Shown in pieces: positions 1 through 7,097 of a stretch of 26,425 nucleotides of DNA; positions within the stretch are counted from its first letter, which is position 1, and every line of letters begins with the position of its first letter. The DNA comes from a virus, in the IMG/VR virus record IMGVR_UViG_3300022591_000060, positions 1 to 26,425 of that record, one strand, 5' to 3'. Made by a program: the position numbers and the translations under genes. Under the pieces are notes generated by a model. The model was not told the origin of the DNA. It was given only the letters and a program-made list of their open reading frames with translations, and searched no databases.

Positions 1-186
1 TCTCAGGCAGAGATAGATGGGTAAAATCCTTTACAAGTAATTGAGAAAATTCAATCATTCAGTTCAGTAGATCTAACAGCACTGGTTACTGAAATTTTAA
101 ACTTTAATAGATTTAAAACTAGCGTTCTAGGACTAAGTGTAAATTATTCTACAACTGCTGACGTTGCTAGAGAGATTCGACCTTGA
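1..186 (+). CDS. 3' end of an unidentified gene, possibly frameshifted
   Basis: An open frame of 53 codons runs from 25 to a TGA at 184-186 and ends in ...ADVAREIRP. It has no ATG, GTG or TTG start and follows directly after an in-frame TAA at 22-24. A second open frame enters from the left edge at position 3 and stops with TGA at 42-44 (…SGRDRWVKSF…). The two frames overlap at 25-41, so a single +1 shift there, natural or a sequencing error (A4 run at 23-26), would give one continuous C-terminus. The TGA overlaps the TTG start of the next gene, which favours real coding up to that point. I do not recognise the product; a virion protein is an inference from its place before gp4. Confidence 0.4.
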
Positions 187-620
187 GCTTAAAATATGCC
201 AAGGGTCCCTACAATTTAAAAAACCCAGAGAAGTATATGGGATTAGGGACTCCGTATTATCGTTCAAGTTGGGAGTTAGCAGTCATGCGCATGTGTGACA
301 ACAATCCTAACATTCAACAATGGGCTAGTGAGTCAATTAAGATTCCTTATAGAGATCCTCTAACTGGAAAGCAAAGTATATATGTTCCAGACTTCTTAGT
401 AGTCTATGTAGACAACAAACAAAACACCCATGCTGAGTTATGGGAAATCAAACCAGCAAATCAACAGATAAAAGAAAAGGTAGGAAAGAACCCCTACAAT
501 CAAGCGCAGTTCGTACGAAATCAAGCCAAGTGGCAAGTAGCTAATCAATGGGCCGCAAAGAATGGGCTTCGTTTTAGGGTTATAAACGAACACGATATTT
601 TCCATACTGGTAAGAAATAA
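183..620 (+). CDS. 4: Head completion protein gp4-like, TnsA-type nuclease fold
   Basis: 145 residues, close to T4 gp4 (about 150). T4 gp4 acts at the end of head assembly, after DNA packaging, so that the tail can join. The sequence has the layout of a TnsA/restriction-like nuclease core: E31 in the SSWE motif, D70 in VPDF, and E88-I-K90 in the WEIKP motif, in the expected order E...D...ExK. The start is TTG at 183, overlapping the upstream TGA (TTGA), which suggests translational coupling; a weak purine run (AGAGAG) lies before it. It is followed 13 bases later by the small terminase gene, so it sits in a head/packaging operon. The nuclease reading is a motif-level inference; the gp4 family call is fairly secure. 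Confidence 0.82.
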   Translation: MSLKYAKGPYNLKNPEKYMGLGTPYYRSSWELAVMRMCDNNPNIQQWASESIKIPYRDPLTGKQSIYVPDFLVVYVDNKQNTHAELWEIKPANQQIKEKVGKNPYNQAQFVRNQAKWQVANQWAAKNGLRFRVINEHDIFHTGKK

Positions 621-633
621 AATAAGTAATAGT

Positions 634-1116
634 ATGACTAAGAAACTAGAAGAACTACTAAACATCAGTCCAGCAGAGGAAAAACCTCTAGAAAAGCCTC
701 CAGTCGAGGCAATTCCTGCTCATATTGATCTACAAGAAAACTTAGCGCAATTTGACAAGATTTCAGCCGCTCTACCTACAGTAAAAGGCTTGGGCGATAT
801 GAGTGATACAGAACTAGATGCTTTAGCAAGTAAAGCAGAACAAGCATTTGACGATCTTTATGATCTAGGAATGAATGTAGAAGCACGTTATAGCACCCGT
901 ATGTTTGAAGTTGCGGGTAATATGCTCAATGCGGCTATTAGTGCTAAATCTGCTAAAATTGACAAAAAACTAAAAATGGTCGATCTTCAATTGAAGAAAT
1001 TAGCCATTGACCAAAAGAACAACGCAAACAGCGACGGTGGTGTAGTTGCTGGTGAGGGATACGTGATTTCTGACCGAAATAGTCTCATAGCGAAACTTAA
1101 AAATATGGATAAATAA
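634..1116 (+). CDS. 16: Terminase small subunit gp16
   Basis: 160 residues, matching T4 gp16 (164). The small subunit binds the DNA end or concatemer and stimulates the ATPase and packaging activity of gp17. The N-terminal 40 residues are Pro/Glu-rich and probably flexible. The central part (about 75-135) is a long helical hairpin with the family signature: a DLGMNVEARYSTR stretch, then FEVAGNML, then SAKIDKKLKMVDLQLKK, which is the oligomerising coiled-coil core. The C-terminus (VISDRNSLIAKL) is the usual terminal helix. In T4 this gene directly precedes gene 17; here two other genes (1134-2500) separate them, which is unusual. Confidence 0.92.
   Translation: MTKKLEELLNISPAEEKPLEKPPVEAIPAHIDLQENLAQFDKISAALPTVKGLGDMSDTELDALASKAEQAFDDLYDLGMNVEARYSTRMFEVAGNMLNAAISAKSAKIDKKLKMVDLQLKKLAIDQKNNANSDGGVVAGEGYVISDRNSLIAKLKNMDK
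1108..1115 (+). promoter_or_regulatory. T4-late-promoter-like octamer GATAAATA
   Basis: GATAAATA differs from the T4 late consensus TATAAATA at one position. It overlaps the 3' end of the gp16 gene and ends 18 bases before the ATG at 1134. With T4 spacing the transcript would start near 1121. Inferred by motif only. Confidence 0.4.
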
Positions 1117-1133
1117 TATACTGAGAAACTGAT

Positions 1134-1724
1134 ATGAAATCATTTAAAGAATACCTATCCGAGAGCAAAAAACAGTACGATTTTAAAATTAAAATCGCTG
1201 GTACTTTTGACGCCGATAAAGAAGCAACACTTAAAACAGCTCTAGAGCGTTATAGTGTAACAAGTTTTAAAAAGTCAGGCACAACACCTACACAATCATT
1301 ACCACTAGATTTTCCAAAGATCCGTAACGAATCAGTTAGCGTCTATGAAGTGGTTTTAGACTATCCTACAACACCATACGAATTACACGAATATATCTGC
1401 TCTAACTGTTCAGTCGGCGCAGACTTTGTTGTAGTGCGTAAGCCAGGCGAACCAACTGAAGCATACCAAGAAGAAACAGAAAAGCGTGAAGGCGCTCTGT
1501 TACAAGATTCAAACTATACAGAAGTTCCTGCAGTCGACAGCAAGCAATACTATGGCACCGAATACAATCAGAGCCTTGTAAAGGAATTGAACGACTCACT
1601 AAAGGCAAACCGTAAAGAACGCGGTGAAGTTATTCCAAGCACTGCTGACGGAAAAACAACAAACGACGTGGCACAAAATAATGTTAGCCCTGTTCGTCAA
1701 ACAACTTATGATCCAAGGAAATAA
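1134..1724 (+). CDS. Putative internal capsid/core protein with capsid-targeting N-terminus
   Basis: 196 residues, no enzyme motif. The N-terminus MKSFKEYLSE closely matches the capsid-targeting sequence of T4 internal proteins (MKTYQEFIAE type), which is removed by the prohead protease gp21 after an L/I-x-E site; here LSE at residues 8-10 would be the cut. Residues 15-105 look like a compact alpha/beta domain with two cysteines close together (ICSNCS). The tail from about 110 on is charged and low in hydrophobics. It lies between the terminase genes with a late-promoter-like motif upstream. Family knowledge supports a prohead-core or packaged internal protein; the specific role is inferred. 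A conserved hypothetical of aquatic T4-like phages is the cautious reading. Confidence 0.6.
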   Translation: MKSFKEYLSESKKQYDFKIKIAGTFDADKEATLKTALERYSVTSFKKSGTTPTQSLPLDFPKIRNESVSVYEVVLDYPTTPYELHEYICSNCSVGADFVVVRKPGEPTEAYQEETEKREGALLQDSNYTEVPAVDSKQYYGTEYNQSLVKELNDSLKANRKERGEVIPSTADGKTTNDVAQNNVSPVRQTTYDPRK

Positions 1725-1726
1725 TT

Positions 1727-2500
1727 ATGATGAAAATGATCGATGTAATGAAAAGATTAGCTGAGTTAGACAGCGAAAACGGCGGCGTTAAAGAGTCAGT
1801 TCAAGTTGTTAATGAACCAACCATTGCGCTAATCACCGAATCCATTTCAGAATGCGGAATGGGCATGTCAGAAACTCCTGCTATCGGCGGCATGATGGGC
1901 GGTGCTCCATCAACTCCAGCAAGTTTCAGTATCAACGCTAGTGCTTCTACTGGTGACGAAGTTGCTAACATGCTTACACAAATTTTAACACTATCTGGAA
2001 TGAAAGAAGTCGGTCCAAAAGACATCGGCGCTGAAGAACCAGGTCATCCACTAACAGGTGAGCCTCCAGAAGCTCCTAATGACATCAAAGCGGCATTAGA
2101 CGCTATTGACCAAGCAGAACAACCAACTGGTGATGTTGCTGGTATGCCAGGCGAAATGGATACAGCAGGCCCAATGGGAACTGCAGACGGCGACGTTGGC
2201 GCAATGGCAGATCAAGTTCAAGACATGGCAGACCAATTAAAAGGCACAAGCAAAGATGAATTAGGCTTAGAAAGTTTACGTCAATTTGATAACAGCCCAC
2301 AAGAGCAAACACGTTCTTACAATCCAAATGACTTTGCTAACATCATTAACAAAGTACGTGATTTTGAAACTGTTCCAGCTCGCGGCGGTGATAACCCACT
2401 AAAGCAAGAATCTATCGAACAAGCTCCACAAAAAGATACTAGTTTCTTAGATTTAACAAATCAATTATTCCAAGAATACAACACATTCAAAAATAGTTAA
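1727..2500 (+). CDS. Acidic low-complexity virion-type protein
   Basis: 257 residues starting MMKMIDVMKRLAELDSE. A good Shine-Dalgarno (AAGGAA, 1715-1720) sits inside the end of the previous gene, giving the ATG at 1727. The first 20 residues again contain an amphipathic helix with an L-x-E site (LAE), like a capsid-targeting/gp21 cleavage signal. The middle (about 45-190) is rich in Gly, Met, Pro, Ala, Asp and Gln with repeated short Gly/Met strings and looks disordered. The C-terminus has a helix ending QLFQEYNTFKNS. No catalytic motif. Composition and position suggest a scaffold/core or internal head protein. It is the last gene before a strong terminator at 2517-2544. Function not recognised. 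Confidence 0.6.
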   Translation: MMKMIDVMKRLAELDSENGGVKESVQVVNEPTIALITESISECGMGMSETPAIGGMMGGAPSTPASFSINASASTGDEVANMLTQILTLSGMKEVGPKDIGAEEPGHPLTGEPPEAPNDIKAALDAIDQAEQPTGDVAGMPGEMDTAGPMGTADGDVGAMADQVQDMADQLKGTSKDELGLESLRQFDNSPQEQTRSYNPNDFANIINKVRDFETVPARGGDNPLKQESIEQAPQKDTSFLDLTNQLFQEYNTFKNS

Positions 2501-2516
2501 TTAACACAGTAATACC

Positions 2517-2544
2517 AAATAGGCTCTTCGGAGCCTATTTTTTT
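2517..2544 (+). terminator. Rho-independent terminator with UUCG loop
   Basis: Perfect 10-bp inverted repeat AAATAGGCTC / GAGCCTATTT closed by a TTCG tetraloop (2527-2530) and continued by a T run ending at 2544. It ends the gp4-gp16 operon 16 bases after the stop of the preceding gene, just before gp17. Confidence 0.92.
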
Positions 2545-2545
2545 C

Positions 2546-2553
2546 AGTAAATA
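2546..2553 (+). promoter_or_regulatory. Late-promoter-like octamer AGTAAATA before gp17
   Basis: AGTAAATA lies directly after the terminator and ends 5 bases before the ATG of gp17 at 2559; no Shine-Dalgarno is present. With T4 late-promoter geometry (octamer at about -13 to -6) the transcript would begin at the A of ATG. Confidence 0.45.
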
Positions 2554-2558
2554 AAGTT

Positions 2559-4151
2559 ATGAGTTTACCAAATAACAGCGGACTAATTAAATCTGCTAAC
2601 AAGACACAAAAGTTCACCGAACAAGATATCGACGATATCATGAAGTGCGCTGACCTAGAAACCGGCCACAAATATTTCTTAAAAAAATTCTTTGCGATTC
2701 AACATCCTACTCGCGGACAAATACAGTACGAAGCATACGGATATCAAGAAGCCCTTGTAGATAGTTTACACGACTATCGATTCAACGTAAACATGCTACC
2801 ACGTCAGAGTGGCAAAACAACAACAGCAGTAGGATACCTATTATGGTATGCTATGTTTAAACCAGACCAAACAATTCTTATTGCCGCTCACAAGTACACG
2901 GGTGCGCAAGAGATTATGCAACGTATTCGTTACGCATATGAACTATGTCCTGATCATATTCGTTGCGGAGTAAACAGTTACAACAAACAGTCGATTGAGT
3001 TTGATAACGGCTCACGTATTGTTGCGCAAACAACTACAGAAAATACAGGTCGTGGTATGTCAATATCATTACTATATTGCGATGAGTTCGCATTCGTTCC
3101 GGTTAACATTGCCAAAGAATTCTGGACTTCAATTTCGCCTACACTAGCAACTGGTGGTAAGGCAATTATTACATCAACACCGAACTCAGACGAAGATCAG
3201 TTTGCTGAAATTTGGTTTGGCGCTATTAAGAACGAAGACGAGTTTGGAAACATTAGAGAAGACGGTCTAGGAGTTAACGGATTCCACGGATATAAATCCA
3301 ACTGGTGGGATCACCCCGATCGAGACGAGAAGTGGAAAGAAGTTGAGATGGGGCGTATCGGTGAAGAACGTTTCCGTCGCGAGTACGGTTGCGAATTCTT
3401 GGTATTTGACGAAACACTTATCAGCAGTTTATTCCTAAGTGAAATGACTGGCAACGAGCCTGTAATTAAGATGGGGCAAGCACGATGGTACAAGAAGATT
3501 GATCCTCGATGTACATACGTTATTAGTTTAGATCCTAGTTTAGGTACGGGCGGTAACTATGCCGCAATTGAAGTAGTAGAAGTACCAACTATGATTCAAG
3601 CAGGTGAGTGGCATCATAACTTAACTCCTATACAAAGTCAAGTTAAGATTATGCGAGATATCTGTAAATTTATCGATGATGCTTGTACAGAAAAAGGTGT
3701 ACAGAGTAGCATATACTATTCAGTAGAAAACAATAATATTGGTGAAGCCGCACTAGTTGCGATTAGTGAATTAGGTGAAGAAACATTCCCTGGATTATTC
3801 CTAAGTGAGCCTATTAAGAAAGGACACGTTAGACGCTATCGTAAGGGCTATAATACAACAGAAAAAGCCAAAGTTGCTACCTGCGCCAAACTTAAACACC
3901 TAATAGAAAACCGCAAATTAACAATTAATTCGCAGAGCTTTATTAGTCAGCTTAAAACATACATTGCTCAAGGTGTTAGTTTTGGTGGTAAAAACGAAGA
4001 GCCAGATGACTTAGTAGCGTCTATGCTGGTTAATTTACGTATGATTATGCAGTTACAAGAGTGGGATCCTACGATCTACGACACAATGCACGAGTACGTA
4101 AATGACGAAATGGAGCTTCCAATGCCCATCTATATCAGCAGTGGTTTTTAA
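2559..4151 (+). CDS. 17: Terminase large subunit gp17 (ATPase-nuclease)
   Basis: 530 residues, shorter than T4 gp17 (610). This is the DNA-packaging motor: an N-terminal ATPase pumps DNA into the prohead and a C-terminal RNase H-fold nuclease cuts the concatemer. Seen in the sequence: Walker A LPRQSGKTT (about 80-88), Walker B LLYCDE (171-176), coupling motif TSTPN (205-209), nuclease Asp D325 in ISLDPSLGTG, E390 in YSVENNN and D483/D484 in EEPDDLVAS. All key elements are present, so it should be active. The shorter length relative to T4 cannot be placed without alignment. The start at 2559 follows a late-promoter-like motif by 5 bases with no ribosome-binding site. Confidence 0.97.
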   Translation: MSLPNNSGLIKSANKTQKFTEQDIDDIMKCADLETGHKYFLKKFFAIQHPTRGQIQYEAYGYQEALVDSLHDYRFNVNMLPRQSGKTTTAVGYLLWYAMFKPDQTILIAAHKYTGAQEIMQRIRYAYELCPDHIRCGVNSYNKQSIEFDNGSRIVAQTTTENTGRGMSISLLYCDEFAFVPVNIAKEFWTSISPTLATGGKAIITSTPNSDEDQFAEIWFGAIKNEDEFGNIREDGLGVNGFHGYKSNWWDHPDRDEKWKEVEMGRIGEERFRREYGCEFLVFDETLISSLFLSEMTGNEPVIKMGQARWYKKIDPRCTYVISLDPSLGTGGNYAAIEVVEVPTMIQAGEWHHNLTPIQSQVKIMRDICKFIDDACTEKGVQSSIYYSVENNNIGEAALVAISELGEETFPGLFLSEPIKKGHVRRYRKGYNTTEKAKVATCAKLKHLIENRKLTINSQSFISQLKTYIAQGVSFGGKNEEPDDLVASMLVNLRMIMQLQEWDPTIYDTMHEYVNDEMELPMPIYISSGF

Positions 4152-4157
4152 TAAATA
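4150..4157 (+). promoter_or_regulatory. Late-promoter-like octamer AATAAATA
   Basis: AATAAATA overlaps the stop of gp17 and ends 5 bases before the ATG at 4163. No Shine-Dalgarno. T4-type spacing would put the transcript start at the start codon. Confidence 0.5.
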
Positions 4158-4162
4158 CACGC

Positions 4163-6934
4163 ATGAACGCAATTGAATTAATCTCACAAGACTTATTTGA
4201 CAAAGTACGCAGTCGTTTCAGTAACCTACAAATGGGCGACGAAAACGGCGGTGTTACCTTAGATCCAACAGAAGCACGTTTCTTTGATTTTGACTTTGTT
4301 CTCGAAGGAAATGACCTGGGTCGTGTAAGCATTAGTATCAATGATTTAGGTACATTAAAAGTATTTTATAGTCAGGGCATTACCGAAGGACAAGATTCAG
4401 TAACACAGGGTTATTGGTTCGACTTCTTACGTGAAATGCGTGGCTTTGCCAAACGCAGAATGTTACGTTTTGATACACGTGACATTACTAAAGGCAATTT
4501 AGAAAAACAAGATTTTCAATATCTAGCCGTTAACGGATCCAAGGAACCAAACATGACAGAATCATCTATGTATGGCAGCTCAAAGAGTAGCTATCGCCCA
4601 TTAGAAAAAACAATGCTAATCATTCGCCACAATCACCAAGTTGGTGAAGACAGAGGCGCACGTAGCCGTAGCAATAACATCAACGCTATCTTCATTCAAA
4701 ATGAAGCAGGTGAGCGTTTCAAGTATCCAACTAATCACTTAGCTGGTGCTCGTGCGATGCAACGTCACGTTGCTAACGGTGGCATGCCTTATGATACAGC
4801 AGGTTCCGCAATCATTCAGATGAGTGAACAAATTAAACAGTTATCAACATTTAAGCGTCAAGTTGGTAATGTAGAACAACTAACACAGGAAGCAGTTGGT
4901 ATTGTTGACCGTGTTGGTAGTAAATTACAATCATTACGTAGCACAGTAGAAAGTATTAGTAAACAAGGTCACTATCAAGAGTGGCGTGAAGGTGTAGAGT
5001 CAGCTGAAGCAAACGCATTTAGTGATATTGACGAAACAACTATTGAAGATTACAAATCTAAGTTTACAGTAAGTTCTTTCAAAGAAGATCTAGCACAGTT
5101 CTTTCCACTAGTATATTCTATCATGCAGGAAGCTGGCGACTTAGATTTAGAAGATTATGTAGGCGAAGCAAAAGAAGATGATGTATGTCCAGTTTGCGAT
5201 GCTGATCCTTGCGAGTGCGAGAAAGAAGAAAAAGTTGACGAAATGGCTGAGTTTGAAAACTGGGCTGATACTATTGCTATGGAACGCTTTGAAGATGAAG
5301 TGGAAGAAGCAGTCAAAGGTCAAGACGTTTCAGATAAGTCTTGGTTAAAGTCAGCTGGTAAAAAGCCAAGCGTTGGTAGCAAGATTAAGGACGCCGCTAA
5401 AGGTATCAAAGCATTTGCCAAAGGCGATCGCGAAGCTGAAAAGAAATTAGATACATACGAAGCATTTTATATGGGTGCTGAAGATTTGCCAGAGTGGACT
5501 CGCGATGCGTTACATCGTGTAAGCCGCGGCGAAGTTAAAGATCCAGCAGAGTTATACAGTGAACTAGTTACTGACTTAGGTATTGATGACAACAAGGCTA
5601 GCCGTATTGCCCAAATGACATTTACCAAAGGCGGTGGCATTGATATAACAGCACAACATCGTGTTGCTCCTCCAGATGACGGCATGGGTAATATTCCAGG
5701 TAGTTCAGCAGACGGTGAAGAAGATGATGATTCTTTCTTAAATCGTTTACGTGGACAAGCTAAGAGCGGCTCAATTAAGCCAGGTGTTGATACTGGTGGT
5801 GTTGATGAAGAAACAGACGAAGAAGGTTTTAAAAATTACTCAGCTCGTGAAGTTGCTGAAACTATTCTAAGTCATTATGATCGTGAAACTGGTAAATTTC
5901 CACTAGGCGAAACTGGTGTTATTACTAAGATTGGTAAAGAGTACGGCGAGCATGCTAAGACATTAGCCGACGCACTTATCAAACGCTTACAATCAAAGAG
6001 CGAAAGCCAAGATCAAATGGAAGCTATAAGCAGACTAGCTGGCCTTCCAGTAATCAACGAAGGTATCTTTGATAAACTAACTGCGTACAAAAACAAACTA
6101 ACGCAGATGTTTTCTCCAGAAGAAAAACAACAACTTGCAGATGTTGCTAAACAGGCTACGGGTGGTGACATGACACTTTCTTTAGCAAATGCTAAAAAAG
6201 TTGGTGCGGCATTACTAGGCGCTAATGAAGATATGCGTGGCTTAGGTGACCTTGTTGCCAAAGTAAAAGGCGTGGCACAAATGCTTGGATTTATAGGTGG
6301 TGGACTTGCTATGGCTTCTGCCGCTACAGGACCGTTAGCAGTTACACTTGGTGCTATCGTATTAGCACTTAGCGTAGGATCTGCGGTTAAGGATCTTGCG
6401 AAACCTAAAGATGCTACTTGGGAAGAGGGTATGTTTGGATTTGGTATGCCAAAGACAAAAGTTAATGGAACTACATTAATGGTTCAAGGTGACCAAAAAG
6501 CAGGTCAGAAAGTTATGGCCGCTTTACAAAAAGCTAATCCAAAACTTGCCGCTCAGGGTAAACATTACGGTACTACCGGAATGGATGGTCCGCAGTATTT
6601 AGGAATCCAATTTGCTAGCCCACAGTTAGCACAGCAAGCCGCACAAGCATTAGGTAGCATGGCTGAAACTGCTTCCCAAACAGATCTTGACGATATTGAA
6701 GATCAAGATCGCGAACACGAAATAGGTAACGACTACGACGAAGTTGACGAAGATGACAAACAAATGGAATCTATTCGTAAACTAGCAGGCTTAAAGGTTA
6801 ACGAAACTGGCGAGAAAGGTTCATGGAAAAAAGAAACACCATGGAAAAAGGCTACAAAGAAAGACCCACGTGGTATAGTTACAAATTTAAGTGACAAAGC
6901 TCGTAGAGAAGCTGAAAAGAAATCTAAAGAATAA
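4163..6934 (+). CDS. Large virion-type protein with repeated prohead-signal-like motifs
   Basis: 923 residues, unrecognised as an enzyme. Residues 1-260 form a folded region conserved, as far as I recall, in aquatic T4-like phages, with a basic stretch (FAKRRMLRFD) and a HLAGARAMQRHV motif. A Cys cluster follows near 342-353 (CPVCDADPCEC), able in principle to bind a metal. Long acidic, probably disordered stretches separate small helical parts. Two copies of a short motif, MEAISRLAGL (from about 619) and MESIRKLAGL (from about 868), each end in xxNE; they resemble gp21-type signals. Between them (about 700-750) is a strongly hydrophobic Gly/Ala-rich stretch. It follows gp17 and is closed by a terminator. 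Structural or core/scaffold role inferred; a processed polyprotein is possible. Confidence 0.6.
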   Translation: MNAIELISQDLFDKVRSRFSNLQMGDENGGVTLDPTEARFFDFDFVLEGNDLGRVSISINDLGTLKVFYSQGITEGQDSVTQGYWFDFLREMRGFAKRRMLRFDTRDITKGNLEKQDFQYLAVNGSKEPNMTESSMYGSSKSSYRPLEKTMLIIRHNHQVGEDRGARSRSNNINAIFIQNEAGERFKYPTNHLAGARAMQRHVANGGMPYDTAGSAIIQMSEQIKQLSTFKRQVGNVEQLTQEAVGIVDRVGSKLQSLRSTVESISKQGHYQEWREGVESAEANAFSDIDETTIEDYKSKFTVSSFKEDLAQFFPLVYSIMQEAGDLDLEDYVGEAKEDDVCPVCDADPCECEKEEKVDEMAEFENWADTIAMERFEDEVEEAVKGQDVSDKSWLKSAGKKPSVGSKIKDAAKGIKAFAKGDREAEKKLDTYEAFYMGAEDLPEWTRDALHRVSRGEVKDPAELYSELVTDLGIDDNKASRIAQMTFTKGGGIDITAQHRVAPPDDGMGNIPGSSADGEEDDDSFLNRLRGQAKSGSIKPGVDTGGVDEETDEEGFKNYSAREVAETILSHYDRETGKFPLGETGVITKIGKEYGEHAKTLADALIKRLQSKSESQDQMEAISRLAGLPVINEGIFDKLTAYKNKLTQMFSPEEKQQLADVAKQATGGDMTLSLANAKKVGAALLGANEDMRGLGDLVAKVKGVAQMLGFIGGGLAMASAATGPLAVTLGAIVLALSVGSAVKDLAKPKDATWEEGMFGFGMPKTKVNGTTLMVQGDQKAGQKVMAALQKANPKLAAQGKHYGTTGMDGPQYLGIQFASPQLAQQAAQALGSMAETASQTDLDDIEDQDREHEIGNDYDEVDEDDKQMESIRKLAGLKVNETGEKGSWKKETPWKKATKKDPRGIVTNLSDKARREAEKKSKE

Positions 6935-6952
6935 GGTATTACCAACTTAAAC

Positions 6953-6980
6953 AAAAAGGCAGAAATATTCTGCCTTTTTT
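6953..6980 (+). terminator. Rho-independent terminator
   Basis: Stem GGCAGAA (6958-6964) / TTCTGCC (6968-6974) with a 3-base loop, flanked by A5 and T6 runs that extend the stem. It ends the structural block just before the gp32 promoter. The flanking A and T runs could make it work in both directions. Confidence 0.92.
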
Positions 6981-6981
6981 G

Positions 6982-7010
6982 TTGACAAGATAAATAAAGT
7001 AGCATACAAT
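6982..7010 (+). promoter_or_regulatory. Consensus sigma70-type promoter for the gp32 operon
   Basis: TTGACA (6982-6987), a 17-base spacer, and TACAAT (7005-7010): five to six of six matches in each box. The spacer contains GATAAATA (6989-6996), a late-promoter-like octamer. An inverted repeat GCATAC (7002-7007) / GTATGC (7015-7020) overlaps the -10 box and could be an operator or a 5'-end hairpin. The leader of about 80 bases before gp32 has an A/T-rich stretch around the AAGGAG site. Confidence 0.85.
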
Positions 7011-7097
7011 TAGTGTATGCAAACTTTCTTTTACGTAGTTGCGTATTAGAGAGAGGCAAGTAGTAAACAAAGGCATATTATTAAGGAGAAAATTATT

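Noticed and set aside
438-665. 75-codon frame on the minus strand over gp4
   Set aside because: Lies opposite a well-supported gene; its Leu/Ser/Phe-rich content is what the antisense of gp4 gives.
6733-7059. 108-codon minus frame across the gp32 promoter region
   Set aside because: Crosses a strong terminator and a promoter, and is antisense to the 923-residue gene; no family resemblance.
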